This document shows, piece after piece, positions 39,893 to 54,800 of a stretch of 64,000 nucleotides of DNA; the first letter of the stretch is position 1, and each line of letters starts with the position of its first letter. The notes under the pieces are model-generated. The model was given only the letters and a program-made list of their open reading frames with translations. It did no database searches and had not been told where the DNA came from. Source of the DNA: Congeria kusceri (Eukaryota; Mollusca; Bivalvia; Myida; Dreissenidae); contig CM051025.1 in NCBI GenBank assembly GCA_027627225.1, positions 58,439,681-58,503,680 on the forward strand, given 5' to 3'. A program made the position numbers and the translations under genes.

Positions 39893-42800
39893 CTGAAAGC
39901 AGTTTTTTTGCCTATTTTATTACATGTATAGTGGTGCTCCCAAAAATTATTTCCTAAATTATTTAATATTTAAAGGGCAAATATGCACACTCACTGGAAT
40001 GTTTGTGGATGTAAATGTAAACACAGATTATATTTATGAATATCAAATTAGTGAGTATACTGAAAGCAAACCATGACAATGCAAAAATCGTAATAATCAT
40101 GTTTTTTTTATGTTAACATACAACGTTGAATAAACTGCTTGTATGCTTTTGTTAATTGCTTGTAAAGTCCATCAAAAACAAGCAAGAAGTTCGAACAAGC
40201 TTCAAATGTATTATGTCTTAACTTTATGCCCAAGGAATATTTTAACACAATTATTACCCAACATTTTGGCAAAACAAACAAACATCGATAAAAAAAAATT
40301 GTATCATTAAGTACAAAATAACCTGGTTGTATGCTCAGGAATTTCTCTTTGGCTTTAAGTCTTGTCCGCAGTTTTTCCTCGCAGGACCGAACTGGCGCAG
40401 TCTCTGCCAGTACCCCGTTCGGCCACATGGCGTCCTTGAAGAGGCGTATGTAGTAGATCACCATGGGTTCCGAAAACATCCAGTCTACTGTCTCACGCAG
40501 TTGTCTGGAAGACGTAACAGATCAGGTTATGTTTAACAAGTTTTGACAACAGTTCAGGGGAACTATTAGTGGACATTGTGTACTGAGCTGCTGAGAGAGA
40601 GTGTTGTCAAAACTGACAATGTTAGACATCAAGATCAGTCTGCATATCTGCAGACTTGTGTACACTGTGATCAGGATGGAGATATCTGTGTGTAGTATTA
40701 TCAGGATTTGCATGTAATATAATAGGATGTGCATATTTGTTTCTAGTTTGAAGACGATTTGATCAAATTCCTCTTTCACTATAAAATGTAAAATTCTGTA
40801 CGTACATAATTCCGTAACTCTTCATACATACAAGCTGTCATTTTAACATGATAACTAAGTTCAGATTGTTTCTTTTTGTAATTGTTGCCAATCAATCTTC
40901 ATAAAGAACTCAAAACTAGTGCCAGATAACAGTTAATTTTGAACCATATAATTGGACTTACCAAATGTATAACAAAAATATCAATTGACAAAATTATACA
41001 TGTAATGAAGAAACAACACGATTCTAATTTGCTGGTAAACTGTAAATACCTGTTAATGGATCTTCCGAATGTGACCTCCACAAACGCTATAAAGCTCTTT
41101 CGCAGCCATTTGAACATGCCCTTCAGTTCATAAATCTCGTTGATCAAGCCATACAGTGGTTCCGCAATAGAATCTTTATTTCTGTCATCCGATCTGTAAA
41201 ATTAACATGTAATACCATGATTTAGTAATGAAACTGTAGAGTGCAATCTGGCTAAAAAATCTTTGCCCAAGTTTACCATACTACAATGAATTCCCACTAC
41301 CAAGTATATTTGGGTAGTTATTAATTTGGGTTTTATGTAGGAAAAATGAAGCGCATTTTCTTTAGCCAGATGGTTCACTAGGAAAAAATGGCTACTATGG
41401 CACATATCAGACTAAGCCTTGAAAGACTCGTTATATCCAAACTGCCAAAATACAGAGAACCCAGAATTCCATTACAAACCTGACAGAAAGACCAAGTGCT
41501 GATACATATAAATACCAGAATATAAATATAGATATAAACAATTTGTATATTAAATTCATTTTTTTTTTAATCATGTTTAATCCTTATTTTGAAAATTAAA
41601 GAAAAAAAATTTGAAAAAACCAGACACTGTGTTTGATAAACACACATGCCCCCGGTTAGTGCTGGACAGCCCATATGTATTATTCTATTTAGTGCTGGAC
41701 ATCCCATTTCAATTCTCCTAAGTCCAAATTAGGTCAAGGTCAAAATATGGTTGGGTGATATGGGTGGATTGGGAATGGTAATAAGCAACAACTGTGTTAG
41801 TATCCAACCGCTGTAGTAAGCAGTGCTGGTGCTAGCAGAAACGGTAAAAATCTAGTTAACCAAGAAATAGCCCATTGAGGAATAGCCCATTCAAATTATT
41901 CTAAGTTCAAACTAGGTCAACGTCAAGGTAAAAGTGAGGTTGGGTGATATGGGTGGATTGGGAACGGTCATAAGTAACAACTGTGTAACTATCCAAGTGT
42001 TGTAGTAAGCGGTTTTGGTGCTACACGAAACAGTTAAATTTAGTTAACCAAGAAATGGCACTTCTGAATTATTATAAGTCCAAATTAGGTCAAGGTCAAG
42101 GTCAAAGTGAGCTTTGGATATATGGGTGGATTGGGGATGGTCATAAACAACAACTGTGTATCCAAGTGTTGTAGCAAGAGGTGTTGGTGCTAGACGAAAT
42201 GGTAAAATCTAGTTAACCAAGAAACAGCCCATTTGAAGTGCAAATTAGGTCAAGCCAAGGTCAAAGTGAGGTTGGGTGATATGGGTGGATAGAGAATGGT
42301 CATAAGCAACAACTGTGTAAATATCCAAGTGTTGTAGTAAGCGCTGTTGGTGCTAGAGGGTAAAATCTACTTAACCTTGTAACGGACGGACAGAAGGATG
42401 GAGGGACAGACAAGACAATCACTATATGCCTCCTGCATCAAGATACCAGGGGCATAATAAATAAAATGATGACTTGAAAATCAACAAAATTATGTCATTA
42501 TACACAGTCTGGAAATACAGCCAAATTTATTCCATGGCGTGTTAATTGTCGATTCCAGTGTGATAATGGGATGAATGCCAATTACTCAAAAAAAGAAATT
42601 GGAACCAAACAAGTCAAAAACCATTCTTACAACCTGTCATCTGTTGAGAACAGGAGTTCATCTTCCGTCTCACGGCTGTCTTGACCAATGCTCGGCAAAC
42701 TGTAAGACACTGGCATATAAGATTTCCCTTTATACAACACCATTCATGGCATGTTAATTCTGTATATGCATCTTAGCCTGGTTTTAGTAAATTGTGACTG

Positions 42801-45800
42801 AATACAAAACATTGAGGAAGCCACTGATAGAAGATTAAAATAAAGTGACTAATATATTTAATTATTTATTCAACAGTTGTTTTTTGTACAAAATATAAAC
42901 TACCTTTTTAGCAATGTCTTCAGAATGAATTCATTTTTCTTTTCCGGCTGTTGGAAGTATTCTGGCGTTGGAGTTAGGAATCCATACAGAGCCTCGCTGT
43001 TTGCAAGGCGGTCATCCTTCATCACAGCCTTAAAACAAATGTGGCGTGTCGTGGGAAAACCGGACTTAATGCATGTACGCAAAGTGCCATCTCGGATTAG
43101 CCTGTGCAGTCCGCACAGGCTAATCCGGGATGACACTTTCCGCCTAAAGTGGATTTATGGTTAGAAGACACTTCATTGAAACAGAAAATACCATAGAAGC
43201 GGAAAGTGCCGTCCCAGATTAGCCTGTCCGGACTGCACAAGCTGATCCGGGACAACACTTTACGCACATGCATTAAGACCAGTTTTCCCACGACACGCCT
43301 CAAATATACAACAAACTCATTCAGAAAACTTTAACTGGCTATAATTCTACTCAATCATTTAATGGTACACTGAAATGTTTTTTGCTGTTATTTGCAAAAT
43401 GTTTTTCATAATTTCGTTCTGAAGCTATGGGTTGGATTACATGAAACATATACCATTTCCACTCTACATTAAATCCAGGTGGTGATGACCACACCAAAGA
43501 TATCTAACATTTAGTCAGCAGTAATTAAAATCAATTTTACAGGACAGTTCCAGCCAAAAATCGAATATATGCCAAGTTATGAGGCATATAACTGTTACAT
43601 GTATGTGCATGATGTTGCATACAACACTTCTGTAATAAGCAAATCGATATAAACACAGCGTCTTGTAGTCATTCCACTACATGCAAAGACACCAATAAAA
43701 TATATGAGGCATGTCGTGGAAAACCTGGGCTTAATGCAAGAGCGTTAAGTGTCGTCCGCATAGGCTAATCCAGGATGGCATTTTCCGCCTACATTGGATT
43801 TATGTTTAGAAGAGACTTCCTTTGAGCAGAAAATACCATAAAAGCGGAAAGTGTCGTCATGGATTAGCCTATGCAAACTGCAAAGGCTGATCCGGGACGC
43901 ACATGCATTAAGCCCGTGTTTCCAACGACATGCCTCATATAGTTTTGATACACCATGAAGTACTCACATTAAGGTAATAATTTAGAGTTTCTTTGGCCTC
44001 CTTTAAAAACTTCTCATCTACAGTGGTGAACATGTTGATCTTTGGCAAATCATGCTTCTTCAGCCATGGACCTGCTATCTGTCCATAATATAACATAGTA
44101 ATTATGTATGACTATTTAAAGACAAATGTCACTCTATTGTTAAAAACACTGTGTTGATTTTCTCATGTTTCATGCTTTCCATGAATAAGTGTACTTCTGA
44201 CAGTAATATTAACTGTCATCTAATGGACAAGTCATTTGAAGGGCCATCTATGAAACATGTTGAACACTATTAGAAGTTTAAAATATATTATAAATTCAAC
44301 AATTTACGAACTAAAAATCACTTGGTAACAGTTTAACTGCTCTAAAGTCTTGGATAGATTACTATATGCAGTGAAATGCGGCTTGGTTAAGGCACACAAG
44401 AACCACAAAGAGAATTTTCTAAGAGACAAGTATAAACTTGCAATAAAGAAAACCTACATGATAAGTCAAGCACAAATGAGTACAAGATACAATACTGATA
44501 TATATATTTTACTAGTAAACATTGTACTGAAAGATCACCAGCGTGATACACCAAGCATTAAATGTATACACGTAATACATAATACACACTGTGATTGACT
44601 CCTATACACTAGACTGGATGACTACCTGCACAAGTTTTTCATGCACAGTATAGAAGTCACTGAGTTTCCTGTTGACCACCCTACCTGCACAAGTTTTTCA
44701 TGCACAGTATAGAAGTCACTGAGTTTCCTGTTGACCACCCTACCTGCACAAGTTTTTCATGCACAGTGTAGAAGTCACTGAGTTTCCTGTTGACCACCCA
44801 GCCCTGCGAGGAGCTCTGCAGGTTCTGAGATGTGTGGGAGCGACCTGCCAGGTGGACAATCAGCACAAACAATGGCACTGACTTGTCCCCTTCCTTCACG
44901 CTCTGAAATAATATGGTTGTGAAGCCACTGCAAATATATTCACTTTACATTTGCTGGAGCGACCTGCCAGGTGGATCAGAACATTACATTACATAAGCCT
45001 GTGTACAAGCAACACCACTTTGTATGCATAGCGTGTTTGAAAACGTACATAAAATATGGTACCAAAAAGAAAGGTAAAATATGGTACTCACTGTGACCTC
45101 ATAAACCAAGGTCTTCCACTTGCCAGTGAGCAAGCAACACAGCTCAGTATGCATATGGTGTTCAAAAACAGATAAAATACTGTACTCACTGTGACCTCAT
45201 AGACCAGGGCCTTCCAATTGCCAGTGTGCAGGCACCACTGCTCGGTACGCAGGATGTGGGACTCCAACTTCCTCTTCTCCTCCTTCATGGCCTCAATCTC
45301 AGACTCAAGATCCTCCTGCACTTTCTGAATCTGCAATCCACACACAGGGCAGTCATGCTTAGAGGCATGCATATAAAACTTTTAATCCAGAGGTTCCCTC
45401 TTCTTTAAATGCTTTCTTTTGAATTTACACATGCAGTGATTAGTCCATGTACTTGTGTTTAGCAGTTTAATAATGTTTTCTTAAAGCATCAAATCCCTTC
45501 AATGTAAACCACACCACCACACAAATACAATAATCTCAAAATACCTTTACATCCGACTTATGTGTCTTCAAAGCATCAAGGGCCTGTGTTTTGTTGGTGA
45601 TGCGATTGCCAAGCTGCTGCAGTTTTTGCTTGGCGTGGTAGGACTGCAAGTGGAACATCTCATCATCCTCGTGGTCATGCTCCGTAGGCTCAAACAACAT
45701 TTCATCTGCAGTCAGAAAAAAAGACCAACAGCCAATCAACAGGGGTCAGTCATTATTCGTCACAGGCACACCAAAAATCCCAAATCTGAGGTCAAGTAAT

Positions 45801-48800
45801 CTGCTAATTACTACTGGCCTGAACTTCATATTATTGGCCACTAAAAAACATTTAGCTGGCAAGTAGAAATCTGACCAGAATTTTGCAGCAGCCATGACAG
45901 CCTGTCGGCTCACTGATTTTTATGGACCTTATAATGTTGTATTGGGTTTGTCTGAGGTCTGACAGACTTCAGAGGTGGCACACTTGTAGAGTCCTTAGTT
46001 GCAGACCTAAATTCTATTACTTTACCACATGTAGTGCCACAAAAGCTAGTATATAGGCAACAATTTATGACATGGAGTTCATTCAACTGACCACCCAAAA
46101 CAGGAACATGGATGTAGATCGACCAACAATCATAAGAATACCTTTCAACTTGACATTATAGCCTGAACTCTGAGTTATTGTCTGTATAAAGTTAAAAGTG
46201 ATTTAGCACTATTAATGTAATTCCATAGCTGATTACTAATTCACATAGTCCTAGAAATTCGAGAAATAAAAATACATGTACATGTAATTTTATACTTATC
46301 ATCTTCCTATTCTTATTAAACTCTTCAATTATGTATTAACAAACTTTTAATCCATGAATCACTGAATAATTGTAAACAACTAAACAAATTCCCTTCACTC
46401 ACTCTGCCCAATAGCTCCCTCCACATTCCCGTCTTCTGTGTCCAGAGAGGTCAAGTATCGGTGGTAGAGGTCACTGACCAGGAATGACGGGTAATGTTGG
46501 GTCTCCATCTTCTTATAAACCGTAGCCTGAGTCTCCAGAAATGCCTCATGGCCCTGAAGATGGGCAGAATGTTATTACAATTTTATATGTTTAAAATAAA
46601 AGTTTGTGCAAGACATGAATATTGCTGAAAAAATAACAAATACGAAAAGAATTTGATAAAAAATAAAAACAACTGCGAACAAGACTTGCAATGATTTTAA
46701 TTTGTGTTGTTACATAGTTTTTTGCTGGTTGTTTTTGATCAATGACTTTCTTTTTCCTTTTGAATCACAAAATGACAAAATAAGTTCCTTTATTTAATGT
46801 TTATAGATGATATGCTCTCCAAAATATACATGCTCGCTATAAATTGATTATAACTAGGGATGGGACCGAATACTGAAATCAATATTCGAATATTTGTTTT
46901 AAGTATTCGAATATATTCGAATATTCGTTTTGTAAATACTACTATATATGCACTCTGTCCGAATATTTACCTATCCGAAATATGTATACCATGTGTTCGT
47001 AGTTGTTGTACTTTGTTTCAGTGGTAATGAGCGATATAACTTAGTGAGTGTTAAGCATATAAAGAAATGTAAGATATTGTTAAATGTACTGTTAATTAAT
47101 TTTTAACCGTTCCGTACACAAATTTCTCATTACATAGATTACACGCGACCTGGGTGTTGTCTAATGACCGTGTAAAGTACTTCCAAGCAGATGTTGGTGG
47201 CATTGTTTATTAATCAAAACTCTTGTATAAAATACGGTGTTGAAATAATCAAGAATAATTCACAAGTGACGTATATTAAGATTGACCAGATCATGCATAT
47301 TTTGTTAAATTAATTGATTGGCTGATAATGGATTCATTTTGATTGGTTTACTTCGAGAGTAATTGTAATTTACTGTAAACCAGGTAACCGTACTTAAGAT
47401 GTCACTTAAGAACAATAAACAACAAGTACGCCTTGTGCAAACTGTGAAACCGTTATCACTACAAGGCCCAGTTTTGTTATTTGTGGATACAATGCGCCAT
47501 ATTCGCGCCTCCTACAAACCGTTAATACGTGGCCCTTATAAAGACGTTGCCCCCCTGCCAATTATCAATTGTCGTTAATTGGACATGTTTGGCATGTGTT
47601 GTAAAAACGTTACACTGCCCCCGCCCACCTGCTTGGCAGAAAATACGATTGGAATTCATGTTAACTTTGCAATCAATTTTTGTTCTTTAAATAAATTTGA
47701 AAATCGAATATTCGTATTCGTTTTTTTATATTTGAATATTATCCGATATTCGATTATTTGGTCCCATCCCTAATTATAACCATCAGTTCATGTACTAAAT
47801 ATCAGACATGTCATGTTTTTATTTTAAATGACAAAAATTAATGAGGCGCGTCGTGGAAAAACTAGACTTAATGCAAGTGCATAAAGTGTCATCCCAGATA
47901 AGCCTGTGCAGTCTGCTAATCCAGGCTAATCCAGGACAGCACTTTCCGCCTACAGTGGATTAATGGATTAATGGATTGATGTTTAGAAGAGACTTCCTTG
48001 AAATAAAAAATACCATAAAAGCAGAAAGTGCCATCCCGGATTAGCCTGTGCAGACTGCACAGGCTAATCCGGGATGACACTTTACGCACCTGCATTAAGT
48101 CCAGTTTTTCCACGACGCGCCTCAAATTAGTTTGATTCTGTTACCACATGCCCTCCAAAAACTAATCACAACTGCTAGTACAAGTGCAGAAACCAGTCCC
48201 TACGACTAAAAGGTTTCTCATTCTCAAATTAAGTCTCAACTTAAAATATATAGACCAATTAAAATGCTTCATACATTTGAGTTTTTATTTCCATTGGCTG
48301 ATATTTCAGATTAAGTCTCAGATTAAGTCTGTAGCGATGGAGCCAGGAGGGCCTAAGACTAGCAACAGTGCCCATTTGAAGCTAAGTCAAAGCTTACAAT
48401 ACTAGTATCTACCAATGAAAACATGTGTTAAAAAGATTAAGCTTAGAAATGTTCGTAGTCATGGGACCTGGTCCCTAGATTACAAAAGTTCTAAATATTG
48501 AACTTTAAATATATAGAGAATACTAGGTTAGTGTTGAATAAACGTAAGTTCATTTACCAAGGCTAAGAAAACCTGAAACACAAGCCTTGTCGAGTGGTTC
48601 ATGTTTTCAAGACGAGCAAATAAATTTATCTTTATTAAACACTTACCTAGTATTCTATTTATCCAATCATTTTCTGTCTTTATTTTGAAAATATACAAAA
48701 TTTAACACAATAAATATTACTAAAAATAGAGAATGACGTCACGAAAACCAACAAGATGACATCATTAACTGCGAGTGTTTGCTTTATCACCACAGTGTTG

Positions 48801-51800
48801 AAATAAAGCAAAGTTTATTCCATGGGGGTTTATTTCGTCAATGCACGCATGCTGATGGGATACAAATTAAAACAATTCAAAGCTGCTACGTAACAACCCG
48901 TTTCATTGGTCAATCCTTTAGATTAAGACTAATCATGGAGCTGGGTGTTCTTACGGAGTCTCCCAGCAGGAATGTCTCCATGGCGCGGGCGGTGGCTTTG
49001 TCCACTCGCACCACACTGCCTGCACTGCATATGTAGCCCTGGTAGATGTCATTGGCCATGTGGTGGTGCTGCTTCTGTAAGTGACAGATCGCTAGATTTA
49101 TAAACAGGCCTGCTTAGACCTATCTTGGACAAACAACGTTGACAGACTATGCATGCTTTACAACACATCTCGGTCAGACGATGAAGTCCTAGTTTTTTAA
49201 ATGGAAGAGAAGGAAATATGAAAAACAATACTGCAAAAATATTCTTTAAGAATATGCAGGGAATACCAACCTTATATGCCGATTTCATGCTTTCAACTGC
49301 GACCCAAAACCTACAATTTAACATTATAAAGACTAAGAAAAATGCTTAAACATTATATACATAGCAGTAAACTAAATCATCTGATCTTTTTTATAGCGAC
49401 TTAACAAACAAGAAAACAGAATAATAGTTCAATTCACTGCCTTATTTTGCCATTCTCCATACATTCAAATCACATTTGAACACCGTTATTTCAAAGTCAC
49501 CAGGACCGGCCAAAAAACTTCGAAATAATGATAGTTCTATACAAACCCGTAATGGTCGCATCACATTTTGCTTTTTATCAACATACGCGATGGAAAAGGA
49601 GCTAAATATAGCTCCGAAAATAGTAAATAAACTACTTTTAAAATGATAAATCTTAACAAGCACACCTGACTTCGTATAAAGATATAAATGAAAGCCTTTA
49701 GTTATTTTGTTTACCTTTTTGCATTGGTATACGATTTTGCCGCTCTCGGACAGCTAACCGAAAGTCTTGTTAGCGCGACACCAATAAGGAAGTAGTTTTA
49801 ATCGCCCAGAATACCTTGCGCATACTTAAACAGGTCGCACATAACTTGCCTTAATGAGTGTTAATTGCGCCAACTGGAGAATATCAGCCAATATTTTGAC
49901 ATGCTCAGTCTGTGAATCTTTTCAAAGGTGTAAAAACATCGAGTCCCAATCAAGACTGCGACTTTGAATTAACAATAAGCAAATAAGTGTGAACAATTCT
50001 CTTGGGACCGAATTTTAGACTTCAAAATATGTAATAATAACTCGAATTAAAAACATAAACGAGTTAATTTTAGTTAAATAAAGAAAAAATTAATTCGGGA
50101 CCAGAAAAATACTTCGAAATAACACTTCGAATTAACAGAGTTTGAAATAACGATGTTCAAATGTAGTTATTTCTTCGCAAGAACCTTTCTAAGTAAAGCC
50201 CTAAACAGACATCACAGATACTTTCTGATGAATAAAAGTATAAAATACAATGTACAATGAAGCTGCCACATTAATATCAACTATGAACTGTAAACCTCTC
50301 CTCACCCTAACAGTGATTCATTTCCCTCACGCTTCAGAAATGACTGGAAATGCTCGCGACCTTTTGTTGACTTCAGTATATCAGAGAATGTCACAACCTA
50401 TAAAGAAAGTGTGTAAAAACTGGAGCATTCAAATACTGAGAAGCAAAGCCATTGGTTGATTTCATGGTCTGATATGTTTTAAATTATAAAAATGTTCTGT
50501 TTTTATAACTAACATCAACTGTGTATAATTTTTTGTGCAATTTCAAGGCATGTTAATAATCCTAAAAATATAGAGTTAATATTAAGGTGGATGAGGAAAT
50601 CTTAAAATTGTGACTGACCTTTCAACACAAAAACATGCTTGTACAATTGACATGTGGCTACAGAAAAACTAAACATCTTCAGACAGTCAGATTTCGGTAC
50701 CAATTGCTGTTTTAACAAAGCTTGTTTTTGAATAAAAAAATGTCTCCCCCAACATACCACCATAACTCCATCCAAAATCCACCTACCATAACATGCCAAA
50801 GATATGCACAACCACACTTGGTACTGATCAATCCAGTGAAGTTTTGTCGAATTCCAGCCAGAGGTTAAGGAGAACAAGAGCAGACAAGGTTTTTAATGTG
50901 AAAAACTTCAAAAGGCCATAACTCCGCCCAAAATCTGTCGACCACAACATGCCAATGAGATGCAAAACTAGTCGTAATACAGATCAATCCTGAGAAGTTT
51001 TGTGAAAATCCAGCCAGGGGTTACAGAGAACAGGAGCATACAAACTTTTTTTTCACCTGTACAGACATTCATCCAGACAGACAGACATATGGACAGACAT
51101 ATATGTAAATCTTTCCTGCACAAAATCAATATGTCTCCCTACCCACAATGTGCGGGGAGACATGATAAACCATTAGCTCCATGTAGCATGTTGTAATGTA
51201 ACAATTATATTATAACCATACATATAACAGTGTAAGCTACATTTTTTAAGAATGTAGTATATATTACAAATCAATGGCATCAGGCAGCTCATTTAGCAGT
51301 TCTGCATAGTCTAGAAATGAACATCAACTGTAACTAAGAGTACAGCAAAGTGAACCTGCCACTAAAGCAGGCACATACAACTGTGAGTGGGACCCATATA
51401 TCGTCAACTCCCCTAAATTCGCCACTACCATTGATTCGCGGATGTTGTTATTGTCACGTGATCGTCTTTGGCATTTGCGCATGCGCAAACGTGGCCGCTG
51501 GAATTTCTTTGTACATGTCCAATGGACCATGTGACCGAATATTGTGTGAATATACTGCATTTTAAACAGACAAAAGAACTGGACATGATACCTGATATAA
51601 AAACACCATGATTTCTTATTCCCAAAACACCAGGAAGTTACATTTTGTTTTTTTCAATAAAAATACAAACCGAAATAGTTGTTTTTGTCCGATGTTGCAG
51701 TAGAACTTCCATATATGGGACATGATTCGTCAGTGTATCGTAACTAAGGCCGAGCAAAGTTTTTCTTGTGTTTTTCAGTACCTTAATTTTAAGTGAAGTT

Positions 51801-54800
51801 TAGCCTTTTTTTTATATGGAAATATGGTTACACAAGAGGCATTTAGGAAATTGTACAGGCTCTATTCATCACAAATTAAAAACACACCCTACAATGATAT
51901 ACTGAAAACAAAATGAAAACAGTAATTGTTTATGTATTTTTTTATTAAACTTAAATCATCCTGGATTTTAGATTCTGTAAGCCCCCTTAAAAGAAAAAAT
52001 CCATTTACCTAAAAACGTTTTTCCCCACTGGTATAGCATTACTTAAATGTGTATTTGTGATAAGAAAGAATTACATTTCAGATTTCTTTTTTAAAATAAA
52101 ATTCACTGTTTAATATGATAATCGAAAACTTGTTGTACATGTGGCCTAATTGAAGATTATTTTCTAGGAATGACGGGATGACGTCATATCCGCGAATCAA
52201 TGATAGTTAGATAACATGGCGACTGCTTGACACTTACGTAAACAATGTTGACCTGCTAAAAGTTTTAAATGTTGTTTTGGATAAATAAGTTAAAAAAACA
52301 GCGGTATATATATATATTTTCAAATATTTGTTCTAATTATTATGTTCAAATTGTTGAAATAATTTGATAATTAACAGTAAATGTTAGGGTCGCGAATTTA
52401 CGGTAATCGAGGATACACAAAGCTCCCGAGTAAAAACTGATGTAAATTTCTTCTTAAATTCATAAACTACCTTAAGTCTGTGATCTTTTTACACTGAATC
52501 AATTTAAACTAGTAAATATTGCTACGATGCAGAAACAGTTGCATCTCGGATTGAAAATTTGATCTGAAATCTTCACTTAAGTACATCTACTGATAACTAG
52601 AGCTAACACTAAAGGTGATTAATACCCCCATACACCGCTTTGGCACAGATGTAGAGCTTTGACACAGATGTAAAGCTTTGACACTGAACAAAAGTACAAG
52701 TGGAAATGATTCACACATATTTGACCTTGAATTGTGACCTTGACCTTTGACTGATAAGCATGAAACATGTGCGTTTCACATTGTCTAGTCATGTGGAGTA
52801 ACAATTTGAAGTATTATTAAATTCCTTCCAGGCATTTAGAAGTTTAGAAGTTATGGAGAGGAACAAAATGCAAATATTAAAACTTTGACCTTGAAACCTT
52901 CACCCTTTGACCTACAACATGGGTCATGTACACGTTACATCATCTGGACTCGAGGAATAATTATTTGAAGTTATATTAAAATCCCACTAGGCATTATGAA
53001 GTTAAGGAGCGGAAATGAAATACAAGTTTTTGGAAGTTATGTAGTCGAAACAAAATACAAGTATTTTACCTGTATTTGACCTTTGACTTGAACTGTGGCC
53101 TTGACCTTTAAAGAACAAGCATGGGTCATGTATGAGACACATCGTCTGGTCATGGGGAATAATTATCTCAAGTTATATTTAACTCCTTCCAGACATTAAG
53201 AAGTTATGGAGGGGAAACAAAATACAAGTATTTGACCTTTGACCTTGAATTGTGACCTTGACCTTTAACAGACACACATGGGTCATGTACACGACACAGC
53301 GTCTGGTCACTGAGAATAATAATCTGAAGTTATATTAAAATCCTTCCAGGCATGGAGCAGAAACGAAATATGGGACGTACCAACGTACCGACGGACCGAT
53401 GTACCGACGTACAGATCAACACGCGTGATTTCTATATAGCCTTCACTTTTTCAAACAGTGGGGGTATAATAATATATCTCGCCTCCAATATAAATGACGC
53501 GATCCAATTGGCTTAGAGCGGTCACATTACTATGGGGTATTTTATATACACCATGGGTATATTTCAATACCCCATAGAAGTCTAATTATGCAGTCTAATG
53601 ATGTCATTTTGTTTATTTTTGGGACGTCACTGTAGGTGTTTCGTGTTATTTTGTGAGGTTTTCTTTCGTTAATTTTCAATTGATATCAATGAAAAGATAC
53701 CAGTGAAAGGTAGTCGGTGAGATATATTCGTTACACTGTTAGTAACTGAGGGTGTATGGGATATACACCCTCAGTGGCTTCATACCATATTCAAGCTGCG
53801 TATCCCATACACCCCCAGTTATTAACAGTGTAACTAGTAATCTTCCTTAGAAGCCATGTGAATACCGGTCCACAAACTAACTTTCTCCCCTGGCAGCCCT
53901 TCCAGTTTTGCCCCATCGTCCGTGCTGCTGGTATAGGACTTGTAGTCCGGCCCACCCAGACTGCATATCCGCTTCTCACAGCGCGTCTTGGCCACCTGAA
54001 GCTGATTGCAGAGTAACGTTACTTTACCACTTAAAGAAACTGCTTGTTCAATAATTAAACACTGCCTTAATTTCAGACTCATCTTACTTCCATCAATTTT
54101 TACTTACAAATATATTAGTTTTCCATTCTTAAAATCAATATTACTAGTAATGATAAGATATTTCAAAATCATCTGCGCAGAAGTTTCAACCTGGCGAAGT
54201 CAATGACAAAATCAACAATTCTATTGATTTGTACTAAGAATCTAAGCGTTAGACCAAAACAACACTACAAAAAATGCACATGTTTCTATATTTAAACCTG
54301 ATTGATGTATCGCTTGAGATTCCTCTTCTTCAACAGTTCTCCTTTGTCGGTACTGCGAGTACTCTTAGGGGAGCCAGGTTTTTCTGAAAATAGTAACAAT
54401 ATTATTAGAGCATTTGATGTTATTTGCTACCCTATTTAACAATACTTCAACATTAATTCTATGTAGGTAAATAAACTTTCTTTTTGTAAATGCTATTGTT
54501 GACCTACAGCTGATATGCCCCTTTAGGCGATGAACATCAAAGGAACACAATTTGTATTGTTTGCGACTTAAAAATGTTTTGTACTTACAATTAGTATACC
54601 ATGGCTGGCCATGCTTCTATAAATATTGGCTTTTTAAAATTACTAGTTGTGGTTTAAGTCAATTTTAGTTATAGGTAAAAACTGCTTACCATAAAAATGT
54701 GCTCATAATGAGAAATTTATCCAGTAATTGTACATAATGTTTCTCTTAAAATCTTAACTGACTGATTGCCGAATAATGTACGCTAAAACTGATAGGTTTT

